Shown: positions 45,730 through 54,342 of the stretch, piece after piece | Position numbering within the stretch: the stretch's first letter is position 1 | Layout of the letters: every line of letters starts with the position of its first letter | Position numbers and translations under genes: made by a program | The notes under the pieces: model-generated | Seen by the model: only the letters and a program-made list of their open reading frames with translations | What the model was told of the DNA's origin: nothing | Databases searched by the model: none | Origin: Anthoceros angustus | Taxonomy: Eukaryota > Streptophyta > Anthocerotopsida > Anthocerotales > Anthocerotaceae | NCBI GenBank assembly: GCA_010909165.1 | Contig: MU008162.1 | Location: 2,046,001-2,110,000, forward strand | DNA: 64,000 nt | Direction of reading: 5' to 3'

Positions 45730-46362
45730 ATGGCGTCTGCCCAGTTGCTTCCCGGACGAACCCTGCATAGCCCTGGGCTAGTCCTGCGTCGGCTGCCTTC
45801 TATTCCTCGGTTACGTCCGGTGGCTGGACGGTTTAGGCGTCTTGAGGGACCCAGCACAGTCTTCGTGAAGGCCTGCAGCGATGCCGGGAATCCGTCTTCC
45901 AGCGCTGTTCCGGGGCCGGGATTTGAGGACCCCAACAAGGAGGTTGCGACACCCGCCTGGAAGAGGTGGCAGAGCAATGCAGCGGACATGAGGGCGCAGG
46001 TGGCCAAGCTTGGCCTGGCTGCGGTGCTAGCTTACGGCCTCTTCGATGGTGTCACCTACACCACCTTCTTCTTCCTGGCCTTCCTGGGCTACGAGAAGAG
46101 CACTGGGAACAACCCGGCTGCCAACATCCAGGCCCTGCTCGGGATCGTCATCACCATGTGGGCCGGCAACAATGTGACCAGACCCTTCCGGGTGGCTGGA
46201 GCAGCTGCCATTGCTCCAGTTGTTGACAGGTTCTTGAAGAAAGTGCAGAAGGTGCTGAAGCTGCCGAACCAAGCCTTCGCTTTCATGCTGGTGGTGGCTT
46301 CTTTCGCCTTCCTCTGCTTCTCGCTGGTTGGCCTTCTAATCCTGTCACGTTGGGGAAGATGA
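45730..46362 (+). CDS. Predicted plastid-targeted multi-pass membrane protein, function unknown
   Basis: Single exon, 210 codons, starting MASAQLLPGRTLHSPG. The first 50 residues are rich in Ser, Arg and Pro with few acidic residues, as in chloroplast transit peptides. The mature part has hydrophobic segments around VAKLGLAAVLAYGLFDGVTY with FFFLAFLG, then ALLGIVITMWAGNNVTRPFR, an Ala-rich Val-Ala-Gly-Ala-Ala-Ala-Ile-Ala-Pro-Val-Val segment, and a C-terminal FMLVVASFAFLCFSLVGLLI ending in Arg-Trp-Gly-Arg. The GNNVTRPFRVAGAAA segment feels familiar from a conserved plant family of unknown function, but I cannot name it. The gene starts only 153 bp after the channel stop on the same strand, so its promoter must overlap the channel 3' end. 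An ORF frame extending upstream to 45703 lacks an ATG. Confidence 0.8.
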   Translation: MASAQLLPGRTLHSPGLVLRRLPSIPRLRPVAGRFRRLEGPSTVFVKACSDAGNPSSSAVPGPGFEDPNKEVATPAWKRWQSNAADMRAQVAKLGLAAVLAYGLFDGVTYTTFFFLAFLGYEKSTGNNPAANIQALLGIVITMWAGNNVTRPFRVAGAAAIAPVVDRFLKKVQKVLKLPNQAFAFMLVVASFAFLCFSLVGLLILSRWGR

Positions 46363-46940
46363 CATCCTTCCTTTTCAACAGTCCTTTTGGCGTAAGTTTC
46401 TTCTGGACTGGCATCACAGTCAAGCAAATTCAGGTGCGGGGTTTCAGGGTGAAGGCTGCCTCAGAGTTGTTTTTGCCCTCGAATGTATTATGTTGCCTAA
46501 CAAAGATTGTTGGGTCATCCCACTCCTGCCCGCAGCTTTGCTTTGTCCTTCTTGGATGTCCCAGGTGTTCTTGTCTCTGCTGCAAACGACTTGGCAAGCG
46601 TTGAATCACTATGTCGATGCATGTCCAGTGGAACTAGTCTAATGATTTTCTAAAGCAGTGCAAAAGCTTTGGGGCTAGACCATAATCAACAGTATGGGGA
46701 AGATTCGGTTTATCTAACAGGACCCCTCACTGCAAACCTCTTTCCCTTGGCTTTCCACCCGAGATTCATGAGCAATCTTGTACTAATTACATCTCAACAG
46801 GTAGAGGAAGGGCAAGCGTTGTAACCAGCTGGTGCCGTTCGCAGACGAGCAAGATGTTGCACTTACAGTATATGCATCTGTACAGGAGAGGAATGGAAGA
46901 GGAAAATCTTTGGACAGATCAATGCTTCGGGGCAAGCAAA
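46363..46940. other. Convergent 3' ends, no gene
   Basis: Lies between the stop codons of the plastid protein gene (+) and COI1 (-). It must hold both 3' untranslated regions. Short frames here have no motifs. Confidence 0.5.
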
Positions 46941-49209
46941 CTACGATTCGGGATCTGCTCTTCCACCAAACAGCTTTACGCAGGATGTCGGTGTCAACTG
47001 CTCCACACACGCAGGGCAGTCTTCCCTCACACTTCTAAAAGAGAAGTAGGCAAAAAGTTCCTCAGGAAGGCCCTCTTCGTCAGCGGATAGGGAGCCCTGG
47101 GATTCAGAAACTTCTATGTGAAGCCTCTGCCGGCCAAGTTGCTTGAGCATGTGCCCTGCTGCAAACGCCGGTGAACCTTCCACCCAGAAATACTTCAAAT
47201 CCGGCCCTGCTTGAGAGAAGGCCTTGGCCACACCCTCAGCAGTGAAGGGACAATGCCGGAACTCGAGCCGTCTAAGACTGCGGCACCCCCGAAGCAGATC
47301 CTTCAACCCATCGTCGTCGTCCCCAGCGCAAACCAGACATATCCATTTCAGCGTCGACCCACCATTCTCCCCGATATGCCGCAGCCCAACATTTGTCAAA
47401 CTGCCTGCCCTCATCGCCAGCGCCAGCTTAGTGAGCGCCCTACACCTTTGCATAATGTACAGAATGCCCTCGTCTATGGGAACAAGCTGCGAGTGGTCCA
47501 CCTTCTGGACTATGATCAACCGCAAGTCGTTCAACTTCCTGCAGTTCTCCCCCAAAGCCTTCAACGCATCATTGGACAACTTCGCAGCATAAACAGTGAG
47601 AAACTCCAGCTCGGAGCACCCTCTAGCCAACGCTGTTATCCCCTCCTGCGTGACCTCGTTCTCAGCATCCTCATCCACGTCCAACCTCTCCACCCTAAGC
47701 TTCTTCAACGACTTGCAATGCGCAGCAATCACCCGAAGCCCAGCATCCCCAATCATAGGCCTCACCTGGAGAGCAAGAAACAACAACCACATCCTGTCAG
47801 CCAAACTCCAAGGCACCACACCACATCACCATCCTCCACATCCTTCCTCACCTCAAGCGCCTCCAGGTGCTTGCAATGCGCAATGAGCTCCATCACACTC
47901 TCCCGACTGAGATCAGCCAACTTCAAGTCCAGGTTCCTGAGCGTCCCACTCAACGGCAGCAGCATGGGCAGATGAACATCCGCAGCATCGTACAACCCGG
48001 ACAGCGACACTAGCCTGTCAGGCAACAGCCGCCCAAACCTCCCGGCCTCATCTTCTGGAAACAACCCCGTCCCAAGCTCCCTTAGCGCAGGAGCCCTAGC
48101 CAAAACCTCCCAACACGCATCCTGCTGCTTCCACACCCCCAACCTCAAGCTCCTCAACCCACGGCAAGACCGAACAAGCACCCCCAAGTCCTCCATCTCC
48201 GGCCCCTTCGCGTCCGGTTCTTCATCATCCCCAACCCCTTCTGGGTCAGGATCCGGCAGCAGCAGCTCCTCCAAACGCGGGTTGTTTCCCGCCAGCACTT
48301 TGAGCCAGTCCCCCCGCATATCGTCCATCCGGCTGCTGGCCATGTCCAGCGTCCTGAGCGACCTGCCATGCATCCGCCACTCCAGCCCCCGTCACCCACA
48401 GCACCAACTCCGAGCGACCCAATTTACCCAATTCCAACCCAATTACGAGCAACCCAAGTCCTAGCAACCCATTTCCAACCCAACTCCGAGCAACCCAAAC
48501 AACGAGCAACCCAGCTCCACACAACCCAAATCCTAGCAACCCATTTCCAAGCCAACTCCCGGCAACGCAATTCCCGAGCAACCCAACTCCGAGCAACACA
48601 TTTCCAATCCAACTCCGAGGAACCCAAGTCCAAGCACCCCAATTTCCGCCATCCCTCGACTCGACCTGATTGAAGCCTACCTGCAGGAGTGGGCGAGCAT
48701 GAGGAGGCCGTGCGCGGAGAAGCCATCGCACTTGTCCAGCACGAGGCGCTGGAGGGCGCGGCCGCATCCGGCCGCGAGGGTCTCCAAATCCGCGTCGTTC
48801 ACGACTGCCCGCTTGAGGTAGAGCGACTCGAGGGCGGGGTACTTGGCGGCGATCGCGCAGATCCAGTCCCGGCGCGGCCGCCCCAGTCGGCGGCCAGCTG
48901 CTGGAACTCCATGGCGCGCGGACGGCACTTGAGCTTGATGCGCTTGAGGCTGTGGAACCTGCGGGTGAGCCGGTCCGGGTACGCGGCGTAGCAGTTGGCC
49001 ACCGTGACCTCGGCCCGCATCCGGCCGTCCACGAAGCACCAGCGCGAGCAAACCTCCGAGGCCGCGTGCAGCGCCTGCACGTCCGATTCCAAGTACCGGA
49101 AAATGGACTCCAGCAGCGGCCCGCGCAGCACCTCGTCCATGGCCCCCTCGCCCTCCTCGGCCTCGTCGCCCTGCGGCAGGGAGAGCAGCATCCGCTTGGA
49201 GCTGGCCAT
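46941..49209 (-). CDS. COI1: COI1-type F-box/LRR jasmonate co-receptor, one-base frameshift in exon 1
   Basis: COI1 is the substrate-recognition subunit of an SCF ubiquitin ligase. It binds a jasmonate together with JAZ repressors in the nucleus. Three exons: 48681-49209, 47852-48362, 46941-47765. Exon 1 gives MASSKRMLLSLPQGD, an F-box (ESIFRYLESDVQALHAASEV, CSRWCFVD), then CYAAYPDRLTRRFHSLKRIK and ADWGG. The next LRRs (DWICAIAAKYPALESL, LQRLVLDKCDGFSAHGL) are in another frame: one base is missing between 48866 and 48885. Exons 2 and 3 are clean through the last LRRs (FRSVREDCPACVEQL). Expected length is about 621 aa against 592 in Arabidopsis. Pocket arginines matching R85, R348, R409 and R496 are present; positions matching A384, Y444 and M88 read Thr, Ala and Glu. 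Exon 2 contains an Asp/Glu/Pro-rich insert. Either an assembly error or a young lesion explains the shift. Confidence 0.92.
48363..48680 (-). repeat. COI1 intron 1 with a CCCAACTCCGAGCAA-type minisatellite
   Basis: Plus-strand units of 15-20 bp containing CAACCCAA(C/A)TCC(G/T)AGCAA repeat about ten times with variation between 48400 and 48640. The donor GTAGGC lies after ...TCCTGCAG (48680) and the acceptor is ...CATGGCAG (48363). Together they give phase 2 and join HSC to RSLRTL. Confidence 0.75.
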
Positions 49210-49510
49210 GGCGGCTGAGGGCCGCGGCTGGGGGCCCCAACCAACTCGCACCATCATCTCCTTCCACACCTGTTCCTGTTTCACATCGGCATCACACCTC
49301 CTCTGCTGCTGGCAGCTGGACCCTGGAGCCTGGGGCCTGGAGCCTGGGGCCTGGAGCCCGAGCCCGAGCCGCCCAGGCCAGGGAGGGAGGAAGGAAGGAA
49401 TGAAGGCTGGAGGAAGGAAGGAAGGAAGGAAGGAAAGGAGCAACCGGCGTTGCAGAAGATGCGGACAGCCGCAGGCTCGGGACGCCGCACATGCATCGTC
49501 GTCTACTGTG
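49210..49510 (-). promoter_or_regulatory. COI1 5' leader/proximal promoter with CT-rich tract
   Basis: Upstream of the COI1 ATG the minus strand holds a tract of CTTCC and CCTTCC units (plus-strand GGAAGGAAGG at 49380-49440) and a GCCTGG/CCAGG repeat at 49320-49380. CT-rich tracts of this kind are common in plant core promoters and leaders. In-frame Mets further upstream (to 49515) are possible, but the GCCGCCATGG context favours 49209. Confidence 0.5.
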
Positions 49511-50210
49511 TTCATGTTTTATAATAATCTAACAAGCGTCAGGCGATGTCGGACAACTCTGTTCACCTCACGCTGTTGATAATGCTCGCAAAAGGCCTTG
49601 TCGTTGGCTTAACGACCGAGCCTGTGACGGGAGCTTCCCCGGCCAATCCGCTCTGACTCTTACGCTGGCCTGCTTCGCTAATATGGCCGGCTTCTCTATT
49701 AGCGGAGACGTTGATGGGTTGATGGGTTGATGGGCATGATATGGCAGACTCCTGTCGTCGTTGTTTGGAAGTTTTGGGGCTCGCCGTTTTCCCGTTGCGT
49801 GACACAGCGGGGCCGGGGGCGGGCTCGCTGTCCGAAGTTGAAGAACGGAGTTGTGTTGGTGTTGCGTGAGACCGTGGTCCACGTATGTCGGTTGTTTTGT
49901 TGTATGTCGGGGACCTACACTTGTATAGAAATCCTTTGGCTTTTTTTATGGAGTTCTAGAACACGGACGCGCGAAGACAAAAAGACACTAGTGAGATCAT
50001 AAACAAAGGGCGCTGTACTCTGCTGCTGCAGCAACACAGCAACACAGCAACGCAGGCGACCAAGTTGGTTCCTGACGATTTGGAAACAACCTAATCAACA
50101 AAGATTCCAAAGGTGTATGGTATGGTATATCCATTACACATCCGGTTCTTGAGAAAAGTTTTTTTCCCTCTCTACAAAATGGAATACTATATTCATGTAT
50201 ATTTTCGTCC
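49511..50210. other. No recognisable gene
   Basis: Mixed composition with a GGGTTGATGGGTTGATGGGC triplet at 49713-49732 and a CAACACAG repeat at 50030-50055. No coding signal. Confidence 0.45.
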
Positions 50211-50219
50211 ACTTAGAAG

Positions 50220-50530
50220 AAGAAGAAAAAAAATGTATTGAAGTCCACTAAGGATGAATTTCCATCATGGGACTTGGTACTTAACAACTTGTACCATGGT
50301 GTGCCTAAGCTACTTGCACCAAGGGCATCCACTCCCTTTAGGCACCCCATCTGGGACTTGGTACTTAACAACTTGTACCATGGTGTGCCTAAGCTACTTG
50401 CACCAAGGGCATCCATTCCCTTTAGGCACCCCATCTAAATACCCATCTAAGCTCAGGATGCTTAATCACTAAGTTCTTATAAATGTGTGTCCATTTGGCC
50501 TAAGCCATTTGGACACTAAATATATATAAA
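50220..50530 (+). repeat. Dispersed repeat copy 2, with a duplicated 85-bp segment
   Basis: The segment GGGACTTGGTACTTAACAAC, TTGTACCATGGTGTGCCTAA, GCTACTTGCACCAAGGGCAT, ending in TTTAGGCACCCCATCT, occurs twice (50269-50353 and 50354-50438). The flanks AGTCCACTAAGGA and GGATGCTTAATCACTAAG, with TTATAAATGTGTGTCCATTT, match the reverse complement of 33185-33480. It is a second, oppositely oriented copy of that family. Confidence 0.85.
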
Positions 50531-50574
50531 TTTTAGTTATATATACACTTCGTAGTACGGTACTGAGAGCCAAA

Positions 50575-50730
50575 AGTTCTTTTCTTGTAGCTCAAGTGCG
50601 TCCAAAAGTTCTTTTCGTGCAGCTCAAGTGCGTCCAAAAGTTCTTTTCCTGCAGCTCAAGTGCGTCCAAAAGTTCTTTTACTGCAGCTCAAGTGCGTCTA
50701 AAAGTTCTTTTCCTGCAGCTCAAGTGCATT
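50575..50730 (+). repeat. Five 32-bp tandem units GTCCAAAAGTTCTTTTC...GCAGCTCAAGTGC
   Basis: Units start near 50572, 50601, 50633, 50665 and 50697. They differ by one or two bases (CTTGTAG, CGTGCAG, CTGCAG, ACTGCAG). They continue the end of the dispersed repeat: its other copy also has an AAAGAACTTTCTGGTGCTATAG-like border near 33165. Confidence 0.85.
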
Positions 50731-50799
50731 ATTCGCGTACTTCAAAAACTCTACCATTCTAGGGTTTTATTTCCGGTCTATAAAAAGTTATGTTCACAA

Positions 50800-51861
50800 A
50801 GTGAGTTTAGAGTTTAGGGTTTTCGCAAGGCTGATCGCTTGCCCCGACCGTGGCAAGAACAAGCAACAAGTTTGCACCATGTTGACTTGTGGACATCGTC
50901 GAAGCTGGTGTCCACTAAACTTTGTTGCCGGACGGGCTGGCTTTCTCATAAGGGGACACTAGACATCGATAATGGCCTATGTCATGCAATACAGAGAAAT
51001 TGCAGGACTTCGGATCATCTAAAGAACTTTTCAGAATTGGTCCCCTGCCTGTTAAGGGCATATCTATGTAAATTTCTATATTGCCAACTTACAAGAGTTG
51101 GCATATTTGCATCATCTCACGATAACAAGACAGCTATAAAATTCAATGCTGACTAGCCAAGCCATGGCTAAGGTCTAAGTTACAACATGAGCGCCTACTA
51201 TGGCCAGAAGTGCCTAGGTGCATAGAATTGAGCCTAAGATCTCCCGCAAGCAAACACTTGCGTTGATTATATGTTACCATGTTAGGGTGTCAACAAGGTC
51301 GACCATGGTCGTCAAACCCCGATGCAACCCTAACCAACTGTATCACAAAATTTTGAAATAGTGTGCATTCGATATAGGCGGAACCATTTTATACTCCCTT
51401 GGCACTTGAAACATAGTTCATGGTGGCACCCTTTGTCTAGAGAGATTATTTCACATATAAGCAATCGTACACCATAGTGTAGGAGTAAACGCCGGCGGGA
51501 ATCAAAGGAGATAATTCTCACTAGGGGGCCCCTGTCCACAGCTACCACGACGACTCCGCACTACTCACATGCTACATCCTACATTCGAACAGCGAGCCGC
51601 CAACCCGTGCCGGCGCACCAGTGGACTGTGGAAGCGGCACCGATACTTCTTCGGGACATATACAAAACAGGATATTCATGGGGTCACACAACCTTGCCAA
51701 TCAGCAGACTACTAATCGAATTTCTCGAGCTACCGCACCGTCCATGACCCACCGCGAGTCATGGGCGGGACCCCGGGCCAACAAACTTGTCAGCGTCGCG
51801 TACAACACTCCACAACGGAGTCCATTAAGATAGAAGGCGACCTGCTGACAGCCCGGACGAT
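50800..51861. other. Intergenic, no recognised gene
   Basis: Only short unrelated frames. The end holds the 3' flank of the HERP-like gene. No repeat structure was noticed. Confidence 0.45.
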
Positions 51862-53914
51862 TTATTCGATGTGCTGATAGCCTGGGAGCAGAGATGTCAC
51901 GAATCCTACCACGACCATCTGCACTTCCTTGAGGACACCCCACCAATTAGGCCCGGGGGCCTGGTCTGGACGTTCCTCTGCAGCACCGCCTCCACCTTCT
52001 CCTTCTGCTCGCGCTACGGCCAGATGTTGGCCAGGGTCGGCCTCAGGGTTGTCAGCTGCACGTGGGTTCCCGGCTGCCGGATTGGCTGGGACGGGCTCAG
52101 CTCCGTTTGCTTCCACTGCTGTAACACACCAGCTTATTTCATAAGGGACAATCCTACAGGAGGGCATGATAAGCATTCAGAGGCAGTGCCCATGCGAAAC
52201 ACCATACTTACCAGGAGCTGCCTGCACCTCTGGAGCTGCGGGTGGGGGTGGCATCATGGCACGCTGTGCACTCTGCGAAATCCATCGCAGCAACGGGGCC
52301 AATGCTCCAGTCTGATAGCTGGCATAGAGAGAGAAACAACAACGTCAGTGTAGAACTACAGATTTTCTTGTCACGAACCTGTTATCAACTGAACATAGTC
52401 GCACCATTCCATAAAAGTAAGTCTCCCTGCTTGGTTAAGTAAGAACAGAGCTTGTGAAAGTTTGCAAAGCGAACAGCAGCCCCAATTGAAAAGACATGGC
52501 TGTCTGTCCCCAAGCCAAGCTAGAGTGCAAACCATGGTGTGACCACTTTCCAGAAACAACGCAGCAACTATGTAAAACAAGTTGGACGAGAGTTTGGAAC
52601 TTACAGATAAACGCCAGCTGCCAGAAATAAGAGTAGCGCCAATCGGTCCTTGGATCCATCATGATTGAACACCACCACCACCACAGCTAACTTCATAATC
52701 AAAAACAGGTCTAGCTGAAATCCCACTTGGAATCTCCTCACCACCTGCCTGGGGATTTCAGGCCTTGCTGCCCTTCCTACTGCGCCAGGGCGGTAACGAA
52801 GTCCTGCTTGAGCTGCTACTTCCCGTTGAGCTGGTGCGCCTCTTCCATCTTCAGCCTGCCCTGCTGCAGGAGTAGCTGTTGTACCAGGTGCATCTGGCGA
52901 AGGAGGGCCCCTGGAAGTTCAAGCCTGACGTTAGGAGGAGATGAGAAAGAGGAGGATCATCATTGTTTATGAAATTACGTGCCTCCGCAAGGTAGAGCAA
53001 GGGTTCTACTCAGACACAGCAAACAGAGATGCCCGCCGCACTGCAGTGAAGGACCAAAACGACTCACACATGACATGACAGTTATTAGGGGAGAAAGGAA
53101 GAGGTCGAAGAAACTCACAGCGGAAAATTAAGTGACAAAGGAACAAGACCACCGGGTGGATACCCCGACAGAGGCCCAAAATACGGGAACAGAGGAACTG
53201 CATATACACCCCCTTGCAGTTGATTTTGTTCTTGCAACGGTGCTTGGAAAAAGCTTGGATTGCCGGTATTGTGAAAGAAAGGGACCATAGGTGGTGGCAA
53301 GCTCGCAAGATCTGGTCTTGAACCACTTCCAGAAGCTCCAGTGGAATTCACCAGGGGTAGGAAGACCCAAGGAGCAAAATTAGCGTCGACACCAATAACC
53401 TGCGAGTAAGAAGTAGCAGGGAGAACTCAGACTACGGCCTAGCCCATAGCAGTCGCGAAGCTTTCGTGACGCTTTCGTCACTAAAATCCTAAACAGACTG
53501 TGGAATCACCTCGCAGCAATAACTTCTCACGACTCCAACGACGTTCATATCACTACCAGCACAACCTGGACTTACCCGTGGACAGCAGCCAGGATCAGAT
53601 GCTAAGGTCGGACCAGAGTGACCTGTACCGGCCACAGCAGGCTGCTGCTGAGCATCAGGATTACTGGAACCTTTATCGCCCACATCACTCCGCTGCTTAG
53701 CATCGAGAGCATCGGAATTCTTCGGACACCCGGGCTTTCGATCCTCCTGCACCTCCGAGTTCACCACCTCCGCAGGCGAATTATCAGAATTAGCCAGACT
53801 TCCAGCCTCCTCCAAACTTCCAGCTTTCTCCACACTGCCAGCCTTGTCCAAACTCTCAGCCTTCGCTACCACCGCTTCCGAAGGTCTCTCATGCGATGAA
53901 TCCTCGGCAGCCAT
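51862..53914 (-). CDS. Membrane protein with HERP-like C-terminal architecture
   Basis: Five exons: 53576-53914, 53119-53399, 52605-52910, 52212-52318, 51862-52115. All are GT...AG and total 1287 bp (428 aa), starting MAAEDSSHERPSE. Order: an acidic Ser/Ala-rich N-terminus with repeated Lys-Ala-(E/G)-S-(L/V) units; VIGVDANFAPWVFLP; Pro/Gly-rich LPPPMVPFFHNTGNPSFFQA and YAVPLFPYFGPLSGYPPGGL; a hydrophobic region FQLDLFLIMKLAVVVVVFNH with a second span LALLLFLAAGVYLYQTGALA; a Pro/Ala/Glu-rich stretch; and a final NWWGVLKEVQMVVVGFVTSL with LLPGY. The paired hydrophobic segment and the W...FVTSLLPG end recall the membrane part of HERPUD (ER-associated degradation), but no ubiquitin-like domain is present. 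I know similar uncharacterised plant proteins only by pattern. Confidence 0.75.
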
Positions 53915-54342
53915 GGCCGATGCACAGGACACCTCAACAGATCCGATCCCAAATACCTAAACACAAGAACTGGTGAGTCAATTCAGAATCCACGCTGAGA
54001 TATCCACAATTCGCAAAACCTGGCTAGAACCTAGACTACAACGCTTCGCAACAACCAGCCAGAAGCGAGGGACCTCTATTCTGCAATTGCTCCGTTGTGC
54101 CTCGAAATGAGGTCAATTTTCATTCTTCTTCCTCACGAAACGCAGAAAAGCTGCAGGACGAAAATGAACGTGCGGCAGCACATACCTTCAGAGCTGGACA
54201 GCGACATCAGAGCGTCGTCAGCTCACCGCTTCCTGGCGCGAAGCACATCACTGCAGAATTCTCCGTGGCGGAGACACCTCGAGAAGCCTCAGGCCAAATG
54301 ATCACAGAGGTGAAAAAACCCCGATCACCAGGAATTAATCAT

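Noticed and set aside
48246-49267. Long minus-strand Arg/Pro/Gly-rich ORFs over COI1 exon 1
   Set aside because: GC-rich DNA keeps alternative frames open; only the COI1 frames match F-box/LRR motifs.
52790-52905. Alternative frame LLRQMHLVQQLLLQQGRLKM in the HERP-like gene
   Set aside because: It hits a stop after about 30 codons and does not join the membrane segment in phase; the Pro/Ala-rich frame does and makes the total a multiple of three.
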